DNA from: Thermoplasmata archaeon
Lineage (GTDB): Archaea; Thermoplasmatota; Thermoplasmata; B31-G17
Direction of reading: 5' to 3'
Assembly (NCBI GenBank): GCA_003649915.1
Contig: QMTG01000050.1
Coordinates: 1-7,780, forward strand
Length of the DNA: 7,780 bases
Every line of letters starts with the position of its first letter. Position 1 is the first letter of the stretch. The position numbers were made by a program, and so were the translations under genes. Of the stretch, positions 1 through 6,057 are shown piece after piece. The notes beneath the pieces are model-generated. The model worked only from the letters and a program-made list of their open reading frames with translations. It did not search any database and was not told the origin of the DNA.

Positions 1-336
1 GGGGTTTACTGCTATCAGGTATGGAAGGGCACGGCAGTTATACTTAAGAAAACGATAAAACTGCTTATCACCCGCATTCCATGATGTATCTATAGCCACA
101 AGACCAAACCGCCTTGCGTTTCTAACATCAGCCCTTGACAGTGCCTTCTTGGCTACAGGATTTAAAACTATTGCACCCCTGTGCACCCTCTTTGCCACAG
201 TAACGATATTCATCCTGAGCAACTTATGCCCTGTGCACTTTCTTTTATCACACATGCCCATATCTATGATGTATATCTCCGCCCTATTCCCAACACGAAC
301 CTGACTTTCCTGAGCGTTTATCAATTCCTCATGCAT
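1..336 (-). CDS. tsr3: Tsr3-type 16S rRNA aminocarboxypropyltransferase (DUF367), N-terminal part, cut by window edge
   Basis: Reading the minus strand from an ATG at 336-334 gives 112 residues that run off the window without a stop. Residues 20-41 (EIYIID, then CDKRKCTGHKLL) match the small N-terminal domain of the family, which resembles the RLI iron-sulphur-like region. Residues 57-70 (VLNPVAKKALSRAD) and 78-86 (GLVAIDTSW) match the 'LDP...LSPAD' and 'G..AIDCSW' blocks, with Thr where Cys is usual. R102-P112 (RALPYLIAVNP) matches the 'R.LP.L.A.NP' block. The family transfers the 3-amino-3-carboxypropyl group from SAM to a hypermodified pseudouridine of small-subunit rRNA in the cytoplasm. 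About 20 residues precede the usual family start. No better ATG exists, but a TTG at codon 5 is possible. No strong Shine-Dalgarno is seen. Identification is from motif memory; the C-terminal half is outside the window. Confidence 0.85.
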   Translation of the reverse strand, partial: MHEELINAQESQVRVGNRAEIYIIDMGMCDKRKCTGHKLLRMNIVTVAKRVHRGAIVLNPVAKKALSRADVRNARRFGLVAIDTSWNAGDKQFYRFLKYNCRALPYLIAVNP

Positions 337-636
337 GTTAATCCCGTCTTATTGTTTAAGGCGTATGTTCCTTGTACTCGAGCTTTTTGAGCAAATCGGA
401 CCAGCATATTTCTAACATTAGACCACCATACATACTGCGGATGTTACAGTACGCGTTACGATGATGTATTCAACAGATATGATTGTAATATTAGTAATAC
501 TGAAGGGTTTAATAAGTTTTGTTCTCCACAACAACATGCCCCAACCACCTAATTGGTCACTACCTAACATCTCATTATATATATCCAATCCACCCCATAA
601 AATTACGCCATATAGGCTTGGGTGTGAATAAAACAA
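337..636. other. 300 bp intergenic stretch between polB and tsr3
   Basis: This is the longest non-coding stretch. Both flanking genes read leftward, so it holds the polB 3' end and the tsr3 5' region. On the minus strand a short T-rich run follows the polB stop (around 628-636). Two AT-rich TATA-like elements are present: TATATATAAT at about 575-584 and CTTATTAAA at about 508-516, either of which could start a leftward transcript with a long leader. A weak 5 bp stem (TACTG 433-437 with CAGTA 447-451) and a palindromic TAATATTA near 492-499 are the only small structures I found. A 72-codon TTG-start minus frame (418-636) covers it but has no recognisable motif. I see no tRNA-like GTTCRANNC arm and no snoRNA-like box pair. 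Confidence 0.6.
356..418 (-). CDS. Possible 20-residue small ORF directly upstream of tsr3
   Basis: The minus strand has an ATG at 418-416 followed by 19 sense codons and a TAA at 358-356, 19 bp before the tsr3 ATG. The peptide contains the charged, helix-like stretch SDLLKKLEYKEHTP, which looks more protein-like than the rest of this intergenic region. A further in-frame ATG lies 15 bp upstream. There is no clear Shine-Dalgarno and no homology I can name. It could be a leader peptide coupled to tsr3 or simply chance. It is in a different frame from tsr3, so it is not an in-frame N-terminal extension of it. Confidence 0.15.
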   Translation of the reverse strand: MLEICWSDLLKKLEYKEHTP

Positions 637-3102
637 TCACATAAAGTCCTCAAGGGTTAACTTTTTCTTTGTGAGCTTGGGCACTGCTATTTTTCTCTTT
701 TTTCTATCCACTTCCTCAGCACCCTCATCCTGCACAAATTGCTCAAGACTCGCTTTTTTATCCGTATCAGCATCCACACTGACGGCCTTCTTCTCAATCT
801 TATCCCATGTGAGAAATGTGGACTGCATTGCGCCACTTAGCAATGACTGTTCATCCCAGCCGAATACTTCCGTAACCCTTGCCAGTGTTGATGCAACCCT
901 TCTCGCATAATACTCCCAGTCAGGTCTGTATTCAAACTTTCTGCCCTCAATGTAGGGCTCAACGATCTGCGGTGTACGTTTGCTGTCAACAACTATCCAA
1001 GAAACTTTCATCCCTGGTACAAACTCGTACCCCATCTCAATGAGCTTTCTTGCCACCTGAACATTTGCCTGACTGTCTGGGTCTTTGTATTCCCTAAAAT
1101 TCCTGCATGTGCGAGAGATTACTAGTTTTTCAACAGGCACATCACCCCTTAGAACCTTTGCTACAATCTCCCTTGCAATCTTCACTGCACCCTCTGGATT
1201 GTCGTCCAGTATTTCGTTAAACACCATAGCTAAGGCTTCGCTCTGCAAGTCAAACGCGTCAGTTCGCCTTATCTCGTATCCTCTAACAATTATGTCCTTC
1301 TTTGGCCATACAATGCGCCCCACGTATCTTTTTTTCTTGCCATGGGAAAAAAGCGGCTCTATTATTTTTTCAAACTCGAGCACTATGCCGTCGGTGCTGA
1401 ACCTCTTTGCCAAAGACTCTCCAAACTTTATGCAATCCTCCAGATTGTTGTAGGGGGACTGAACAAACACGCTATCCGTATCAGAGTATATCACGTGGTA
1501 GCCCTCGCTTTCCAGTTCGTTTATTATGCTCTTTATATTCTCTCTAGCAAACGCCGTGATGCTCGCCCCGATCCTAGGGTTGGTGAAGCGGTAGAAGGAA
1601 GATGCAAAAACGCCATAGAAGGCGTTCATGAGTATTTTTATGGCGTTCTGAAGGCGATCATAGTACTCCCTCTCCTCATCATCCTTTGCCGATTTCATCC
1701 TCTTCTTTGCCTCTTCCCTGTCCTTCATTAGGCGCATCAGTATTCTTGGAAGCAGGCCTTCCCTCACATCCTTGCTGAGAAATTTATCCCCGGTGGGACT
1801 TACGATAGTCCCCTTCGGGGACAGGGTTGTAAAGCATATGTTCTTGGTTATTATTATGCTCGGGTACATGCTCTTAAAGTCCAGCACACAAATCCAGTGG
1901 TATATTCCGGGCGCAATGCTGTGCACGTATCCGCCCTCAATCTTTCCACCACCCCTTCCTCTTCTAGTCATCGGCACTGCCACCCTGTTCCTGTCCGCCT
2001 CTCTTCTGAGTATGGAGTCAATAAGCGTGGATGTGCTACCGTTTATCACATCATCAAAGGGTAATTTTGATACCACAGCCAAGTCCATGTACTTTTGCAC
2101 AACGTTTATTCTTTCAAGAATGCGAAGGGCAAGTTCTGAGTCCTTCAGGCAATAACTTATGACCTTATTTCTGTTCTCTGACCACTCCTTGTCAATATGC
2201 GTGGGGTCAACATCTTCCTTTTCCTCGTTGAGAACCATTCTTGCCACAGAGTTTAATGTTTCCTGCTTGGGTTTGAGTTCGCTCTTAACACACCACCACG
2301 CATCAGCTAGCACCCTGCCACGTATGCGCCAGAACCTGCTACCCACCTTTGTCGGAACACTCTTGTCCCTTCCTATCTTGAACCCGTCGCGCATTCCGAG
2401 TTTTCTCATCCTTTCTATTATTATTGGGATGTCATATCCATCCACATTGTATCCCGTTATTATGTCGGGGTCTGTCTCCTGAACAAACTTGACAAAGTCC
2501 AGCAATATTTTTGTCTCCTCGCCTACAAAACTCTTCTTTACAAGATCCCCATCACCTTCCCTTAGCGTGCATCCTATAACGTATATTGTGCCCTTCTGAA
2601 TGCTATTCTCAATGTCAAAACTGAGCACCTTAAGCGGCGGTATGAACGGCTCGCACTCCCCAAATTCCTTTGCTCTAATCACTAGGTCTGTCATATACCT
2701 CTCATCCTCCACGGCATCGCCTCGAACACGAACACAGGCACCGAGGTCCATATCGTATATGAAACGCTGGGCAAAGGGTATGTCTGCAGCGAGCACAGTA
2801 TAGCCTGTAAACTTGTTCCTGTACTCTGGCACGCGCCACGGATGTTTCATTGTTATCCTGACTGCCTTCTGCCACTCAGACTCGTGCAAGAGATCAATTT
2901 CCTCAAGTGATACAACTTCAGGGTCGTTGCCAAGAACAGATTTAACAACCTCCATGGGGGCAATAACGTGGAAATATGGATGAAAGTTCTCATACAGAAT
3001 CACGGCGGACCTGCCGTCCCTTGTTTTTCCGTATAACTCTATAGTGAGCACTGGGTCTCGTCTGTAGGAGGCTGTGAGTATCCTAACATCCCACTCATCC
3101 AT
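637..3102 (-). CDS. polB: Archaeal family B replicative DNA polymerase with 3'-5' proofreading exonuclease
   Basis: This 821-residue protein has the full PolB plan and no intein. The N-terminal domain keeps counterparts of the Pyrococcus uracil-pocket residues: Y13, P42-Y43 in FHPYFH, and V91 in HPWRVPEY. Exo I is SFDIE (D163, E165), Exo II YNVDGYD (N219, D224) and Exo III YCLKD (Y317, D321), so proofreading should be intact. Polymerase motif A is LDFKSMYPSI (D408), motif B KILMNAFYG (K489, N493, Y496) and motif C YSDTDS (D541, D543). KKKRY at 589-593 is the thumb-side DNA-binding motif. The usual YxGG exo/pol linker motif reads IEGG (388-391). The tail (from about 755) is basic and has PIP-like motifs at 783-790 and 814-821. 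It acts in chromosomal replication and should stall at template uracil. The ATG at 3102 has a TATA box about 28 bp upstream, suggesting a leaderless message. Confidence 0.97.
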   Translation of the reverse strand: MDEWDVRILTASYRRDPVLTIELYGKTRDGRSAVILYENFHPYFHVIAPMEVVKSVLGNDPEVVSLEEIDLLHESEWQKAVRITMKHPWRVPEYRNKFTGYTVLAADIPFAQRFIYDMDLGACVRVRGDAVEDERYMTDLVIRAKEFGECEPFIPPLKVLSFDIENSIQKGTIYVIGCTLREGDGDLVKKSFVGEETKILLDFVKFVQETDPDIITGYNVDGYDIPIIIERMRKLGMRDGFKIGRDKSVPTKVGSRFWRIRGRVLADAWWCVKSELKPKQETLNSVARMVLNEEKEDVDPTHIDKEWSENRNKVISYCLKDSELALRILERINVVQKYMDLAVVSKLPFDDVINGSTSTLIDSILRREADRNRVAVPMTRRGRGGGKIEGGYVHSIAPGIYHWICVLDFKSMYPSIIITKNICFTTLSPKGTIVSPTGDKFLSKDVREGLLPRILMRLMKDREEAKKRMKSAKDDEEREYYDRLQNAIKILMNAFYGVFASSFYRFTNPRIGASITAFARENIKSIINELESEGYHVIYSDTDSVFVQSPYNNLEDCIKFGESLAKRFSTDGIVLEFEKIIEPLFSHGKKKRYVGRIVWPKKDIIVRGYEIRRTDAFDLQSEALAMVFNEILDDNPEGAVKIAREIVAKVLRGDVPVEKLVISRTCRNFREYKDPDSQANVQVARKLIEMGYEFVPGMKVSWIVVDSKRTPQIVEPYIEGRKFEYRPDWEYYARRVASTLARVTEVFGWDEQSLLSGAMQSTFLTWDKIEKKAVSVDADTDKKASLEQFVQDEGAEEVDRKKRKIAVPKLTKKKLTLEDFM

Positions 3103-3126
3103 TACCTATGGATATCAGTATTCGCC

Positions 3127-3134
3127 AATATAAA
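3127..3134 (-). promoter_or_regulatory. TATA box for polB
   Basis: The minus strand reads TTTATATT here, a good archaeal TATA element, with its centre about 28 bp from the polB ATG (3102). This places transcription initiation at or within a few bases of the start codon. No strong Shine-Dalgarno precedes the ATG, which agrees with leaderless initiation. Confidence 0.6.
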
Positions 3135-3183
3135 CATTCCGTATTGAATTTTTGCACGATTTTCTCTTATTTTCCAAAAATAT

Positions 3184-3208
3184 GAAAATTGGACATATGG
3201 ACATTTTC
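3184..3208. repeat. Small dyad in the polB/tmk divergent region
   Basis: GAAAAT (3184-3189) and ATTTTC (3203-3208) form a perfect 6 bp inverted repeat around a CATATG core. The direct repeat GGACAT occurs twice inside it (3191-3196 and 3199-3204). It lies 23 bp upstream of the tmk TATA box and about 50 bp upstream of the polB one, a position where a shared regulator could bind. The AT-rich composition makes chance possible. Confidence 0.25.
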
Positions 3209-3230
3209 GCCCTGCAATTTACCACCAAAC

Positions 3231-3236
3231 TTATAT
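3231..3236 (+). promoter_or_regulatory. TATA box for tmk
   Basis: TTATAT lies in the context CAAACTTATATCTC. Initiation about 25-27 bp downstream would fall near 3258-3262, giving tmk a leader of about 40 nt that contains its Shine-Dalgarno. The same start point would lie just before the ATG of a short upstream frame at 3263. Confidence 0.5.
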
Positions 3237-3262
3237 CTCGCCCTTTTATTATCCACCCGAGG

Positions 3263-3319
3263 ATGTACAATAGCACACCACTAAGCCAGATGGTGATATA
3301 TGATGTTCATTGTGATTGA
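3263..3319 (+). CDS. Possible 18-codon upstream ORF overlapping the tmk start
   Basis: An ATG at 3263 opens an 18-residue frame (MYNSTPLSQMVIYDVHCD) ending in TGA at 3317-3319, overlapping the first codons of tmk in another frame. Its ATG sits where the transcript predicted from the TATA box at 3231 should begin, so it could be read from a near-leaderless 5' end. There is no independent coding evidence. It may be chance or a regulatory uORF. Confidence 0.15.
   Translation: MYNSTPLSQMVIYDVHCD
3292..3297 (+). promoter_or_regulatory. Shine-Dalgarno of tmk
   Basis: GGTGAT is a 6 nt match to the archaeal Shine-Dalgarno sequence. It lies 2 nt before the first ATG (3300) and 5 nt before the second (3303). 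The spacing favours the second ATG as the real tmk start. Confidence 0.55.
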
Positions 3320-3884
3320 AGGCATTGACGGTTCCGGAAAGACAACGATTGCAAAAAAACTGCATGAATGGCTGAGATCTAGAGGTTACGAGGTTTTTCT
3401 CACTGCTGAGCCTACGCAGGGAATAATAGGAAGGATGTTACCCTCCGATAGCCTATCCGAGTTTGCTGAGACTTTTTTGTTCATAGCGGACAGGGCAGAA
3501 CACACCAAAATTATAAGGGATAAATTATCCAAGGGCTATGCCGTTGTCTGTGACAGATATTACTACTCAACGTGTGCCTATCAAGCGGTATATCTTGCCA
3601 AATACTTTGGCGGTGATGAGAAAACTATTGATTACTTGCTTAAAGTGCAGAAACCAATAATAATCAAACCAACTCACGCATTTTTATTAGATATTGAGCC
3701 TGAAGAGGGGTTGAGAAGGATAGAGCCTCGTGGCAAGAGGGTGAAGTTTGAAAAAATACATTTCCTGAGTGTTGTGAGAAAAAATTACCTTTATATTGCT
3801 GAGATAGAGGGGCTTATTGTTGTGGATGCATCCCAGCCAATTGATGATGTGTTTCGATCAATAATAGCCCATATTTCTGAGTAA
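3303..3884 (+). CDS. tmk: Thymidylate kinase (dTMP kinase)
   Basis: The enzyme phosphorylates dTMP to dTDP with ATP in the cytosol, a step shared by de novo and salvage dTTP synthesis. Numbered from the upstream ATG at 3300, the P-loop is G8-T16 (GIDGSGKTT), preceded by the usual FIVIE strand. EPT at 37-39 corresponds to the family 'REP' segment, with Ala in place of the Arg. LFIADRAEH (60-68) matches the 'F.ADR..H' block. DRYYYSTCAYQ (85-95) is the DR[YH] motif with its S..AYQ extension. The lid segment DIEPEEGLRRIEPRGKRVKFEK is present, with KFE where many homologues have RFE. Length (193-194 residues) is normal. I chose ATG 3303 for Shine-Dalgarno spacing; ATG 3300 is the alternative. The gene diverges from polB and its 3' end overlaps the convergent Nudix gene by 27 bp. 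Confidence 0.95.
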   Translation: MFIVIEGIDGSGKTTIAKKLHEWLRSRGYEVFLTAEPTQGIIGRMLPSDSLSEFAETFLFIADRAEHTKIIRDKLSKGYAVVCDRYYYSTCAYQAVYLAKYFGGDEKTIDYLLKVQKPIIIKPTHAFLLDIEPEEGLRRIEPRGKRVKFEKIHFLSVVRKNYLYIAEIEGLIVVDASQPIDDVFRSIIAHISE

Positions 3885-4400
3885 GTTGATAGCGTCCCTC
3901 ACTATTTTATCGTGGTCGAACGCCATCATTGGCAAATGCTCGGCATCAAACCATGATATTTCACAAGCGTCATCACCAGCAATCGGCTGTTCATCACCTT
4001 GTGCAAGAACAAGGAAGGCTACGGAGATGGTATGCCCTCTCGGATCCCTTGAAGGGTCCGAATATACCCCAACAATTCCTGCAATTTTTCCATTCATCCT
4101 AGTTTCTTCCATCAACTCTCTGAGCACTGCATCCTCCACCCTTTCACCGTATTCAACAAAACCACCCGGTAGTGCATAATACCCCCTGTAGGGCTCGTTT
4201 TTTCTCCGCACAAGAAGAAACTTTCCATTGCGATAGACCACGGCGTCAACAGCGATATAAGGATGCGGTCCGTATTTTACGCATTTCTCTATATTTTCAA
4301 CTATTTTTTTGCAAAGTTCCTTGTCACCCTCTCCTTCTACTACCCACTTAATAATCCCCGCTTTTCCATCCACGGCTAAGTCAATTTTTAACCTCACCAT
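3858..4400 (-). CDS. Nudix hydrolase, ADP-ribose pyrophosphatase-like
   Basis: This 180-residue protein has a Nudix fold from about residue 46. The Nudix box runs G80 to M102 with the spacing G-x5-E-x7-RELxEE-x-R-M: E86, R94, E95, E98 and E99 are present, so metal binding and catalysis should work, but the Gly near the box end is Arg (R101). After the box, VYSDPSRDPRGHTISVAF (112-129) is typical of archaeal ADP-ribose pyrophosphatase-like members, so hydrolysis of an NDP-sugar such as ADP-ribose is the best guess; substrate is not provable from sequence. Residues 1-45 are an extra N-terminal segment (strands, then an acidic/lysine-rich helix with C30 and C40) that I do not recognise. The ATG at 4400 is about 26 bp from a TATA-like element, so translation is probably leaderless. 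It is divergent from ubiA and convergent with tmk. Confidence 0.88.
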   Translation of the reverse strand: MVRLKIDLAVDGKAGIIKWVVEGEGDKELCKKIVENIEKCVKYGPHPYIAVDAVVYRNGKFLLVRRKNEPYRGYYALPGGFVEYGERVEDAVLRELMEETRMNGKIAGIVGVYSDPSRDPRGHTISVAFLVLAQGDEQPIAGDDACEISWFDAEHLPMMAFDHDKIVRDAINLLRNMGYY

Positions 4401-4421
4401 GGTTAGTAGAGCGCTAATACC

Positions 4422-4430
4422 GATAAAAAA
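4422..4430 (-). promoter_or_regulatory. TATA box for the Nudix gene
   Basis: The minus strand reads TTTTTTATC, centred about 26 bp before the Nudix ATG at 4400. That spacing predicts initiation at the start codon itself. No Shine-Dalgarno is present upstream of the ATG. Confidence 0.5.
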
Positions 4431-4437
4431 CTATCTG

Positions 4438-4452
4438 GAAAAGTTTTTAATA
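4438..4452 (+). promoter_or_regulatory. BRE/TATA promoter of the ubiA-GGGPS lipid operon
   Basis: GAAAAG (4438-4443) is a purine-rich BRE-like element followed by TTTTTAATA. The TATA centre is about 31 bp before the ATG at 4479, predicting a leader of only a few nucleotides. The same GAAAAG plus TTTTTAA arrangement recurs at the surface-protein promoter (7545-7560, minus). Confidence 0.55.
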
Positions 4453-4478
4453 ACAGCACCAATAGTATTAGGAAAAAT

Positions 4479-5297
4479 ATGAACCCAAAGCCATTATTTG
4501 AGATTATACGCCCTCATAACTGTCTGATGTCGTTCATCGCAGTACTGATAGGAGCATACGTAAGCGTCTCAATATTAGAAATCAAGCCCATCATCGGAGC
4601 ACTTGTCGCATTTCTTTACACAGCCGCAGGCAACTCCATGAACGACTACTTTGACAGGTACGTGGACAGAATAAACCGTCCTGAGCGCCCCATCCCATCC
4701 GGGAGAATAAATGAGAGCACCGTGCTTGCCCTTTCCATATTATTGTTTCTTGTTGGATATGTATTACTATTCACCATAAACATATATGCAATCATGCTGG
4801 GCACCCTAAATCTCATAGTTCTCGTGCTGTACAATGCTAGGATTAAAAGAAAGGCTGTGGCAGCAAACATAACAATTGCGTACTTGTCTGCTTCTCTCTT
4901 CCTATTCGGAGCGATTTGTGCAAATGGACTTGGAGCCACACCCCTGCTAATGGTAACGGCATTCCTTGCAACGTGGTCAAGGGAGGTTGTTAAGGATGTT
5001 GAGGATGTTGAGGGCGATATTTTTGATAGAAAAACCCTTCCCATGATTATATCAAGAAAAAGAGCGCTGGATGTGGCATTTGTCCTCAATGTGCTGGCGA
5101 TAGTTGTCGGCTTATGCGCATATGTGGTATTTCCAACGCTATACTACATAATACCATTACTCATCTCGGCATGCGTCTTTATATATTCCTCCGTAATCGC
5201 ATATCAAAGCCCAAGTAAAGGGCAAAGGATTGCCAAGGTGGCAATGTTTATAGCCCTCATATCTTTTATAGGGGGCGCATATGCCAAAGGATGGTGA
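4479..5297 (+). CDS. UbiA-family geranylgeranylglycerol-phosphate geranylgeranyltransferase (DGGGP synthase)
   Basis: This integral membrane prenyltransferase of 272 residues (usual family length) is predicted to add the second geranylgeranyl chain: GGGP plus GGPP gives 2,3-di-O-geranylgeranylglyceryl phosphate, the core archaeal lipid precursor. The first Asp-rich motif is NDYFDRYVD (N55, D56, D59, D63), followed by the family block RPERPIPSGRI (67-77). The second is KDVEDVEGD (D173, D176, D180), followed by RKTLP. Both bind Mg-diphosphate. Hydrophobic segments spread over the whole length fit the multi-helix UbiA bundle. UbiA relatives also make quinones or haem, but the IRPHN start, the RPERPIPSG block and the directly overlapping GGGP synthase make the lipid role much more likely. 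The ATG is nearly leaderless. The last 17 bp overlap the next gene, which implies co-transcription and coupled translation. Confidence 0.93.
   Translation: MNPKPLFEIIRPHNCLMSFIAVLIGAYVSVSILEIKPIIGALVAFLYTAAGNSMNDYFDRYVDRINRPERPIPSGRINESTVLALSILLFLVGYVLLFTINIYAIMLGTLNLIVLVLYNARIKRKAVAANITIAYLSASLFLFGAICANGLGATPLLMVTAFLATWSREVVKDVEDVEGDIFDRKTLPMIISRKRALDVAFVLNVLAIVVGLCAYVVFPTLYYIIPLLISACVFIYSSVIAYQSPSKGQRIAKVAMFIALISFIGGAYAKGW
5270..5275 (+). promoter_or_regulatory. Shine-Dalgarno of GGGP synthase, inside ubiA
   Basis: AGGGGG lies 5 nt before the ATG at 5281, within the last codons of ubiA. It supports this ATG as the start and internal ribosome entry for the second operon gene, in contrast to the nearly leaderless first gene. 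Confidence 0.55.
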
Positions 5298-6057
5298 TAG
5301 TTTGCGCACGTGGAAAGGCTCTGTGCTCAATTACATAATGCATGGCTTGGAGAGTGGCCCCCTCCTGTTTGTTCTCATAGATCCTGACAAGCAAGGGGCA
5401 AAAAAAGCGGGAGAGATGGCAAAGATTGCACAGAAAAGCGGTGCGCATGCAATAATGGTTGGCGGTTCTACAGGTCTCACTCGTAACACGGTTCGCAACA
5501 CAGTTATTGCAATAAAGTCCGAGTGCTCACTGCCTGTGATACTATTCCCAAGAAGTGCCGAGTGCCTTGTGGGTGAGGCAGACGCTGTATTTTTCATGAG
5601 CCTTCTGAATTCGCGAAACAGGAATAAGATAATTGGGGAGCAAGTAAAGGGAGCACCTCTTGTTAAAAAACTGGGAATTGAGCCCTTACCCATGGGCTAT
5701 ATAATAGTAGAGCCCGGCATGGCAGTTGGTGAGGTTGGGGAAGCAGAAGTGATAAAGAGGGAGAATGTTGAAGAGGCTGTTGCATACGCCCTCGCTGCCG
5801 AATATTTGGGCATGAAGTTTGTTTATTTAGAGGCAGGGAGTGGAGCACCAGAGCCTGTCCCCCCAGATATGATAAAGGCTGTGGGGGATGCGGTAAGCAT
5901 ACCTGTCATTGTTGGTGGGGGGATAACAACACCCGAGAGAGCTAAGGGTGCGTTAGATGCAGGTGCGGACATCATTGTTGTCGGCACTGCTGCCGAGAAG
6001 AATATAGATATATTACGCAGTATGGCTAGTATGACGTCGGCGTCTGTATATAAATAA
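5281..6057 (+). CDS. Geranylgeranylglyceryl phosphate synthase (GGGP synthase, PcrB-type TIM barrel)
   Basis: This enzyme joins geranylgeranyl diphosphate to sn-glycerol-1-phosphate, the step that fixes archaeal lipid stereochemistry. Its product GGGP is the substrate of the overlapping upstream gene. The 258-residue protein shows the family TIM-barrel blocks in order: VLIDPDK (31-37), IMVGGSTG (58-65), LFPRSAECL (88-96; homologues often read LFPGN here), ADAVFFMSLLNSRN (100-113), GYIIVEPGMAVGEVGEA (139-155), YLEAGSGAPEPV (182-193), VGGGI (211-215) and GADIIVVGTAAE (228-239). The last three bind the glycerol phosphate. The final product of the pair is DGGGP at the membrane. The start is supported by AGGGGG 5 nt upstream and overlaps ubiA by 17 bp. 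The last 45 bp overlap the convergent surface-protein gene. Confidence 0.96.
   Translation: MPKDGDSLRTWKGSVLNYIMHGLESGPLLFVLIDPDKQGAKKAGEMAKIAQKSGAHAIMVGGSTGLTRNTVRNTVIAIKSECSLPVILFPRSAECLVGEADAVFFMSLLNSRNRNKIIGEQVKGAPLVKKLGIEPLPMGYIIVEPGMAVGEVGEAEVIKRENVEEAVAYALAAEYLGMKFVYLEAGSGAPEPVPPDMIKAVGDAVSIPVIVGGGITTPERAKGALDAGADIIVVGTAAEKNIDILRSMASMTSASVYK

Noticed and set aside
181..390. 69-codon plus-strand frame at the left end
   Set aside because: Antisense to the tsr3 reading frame, whose conserved blocks are clear.
418..636. 72-codon minus-strand frame directly after polB
   Set aside because: It needs a TTG start, spans TATA-like DNA, shows no motif or domain, and has no Shine-Dalgarno. Best read as chance.
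671..2803. Several plus-strand frames of 60-130 codons inside polB
   Set aside because: All are antisense shadows of a well-conserved polymerase gene, with Ser/Leu-rich low-information translations and no start signals.
4646..5089. 147-codon minus-strand frame inside ubiA
   Set aside because: Antisense to the conserved Asp-rich motifs of the UbiA gene. Its translation has no recognisable family.
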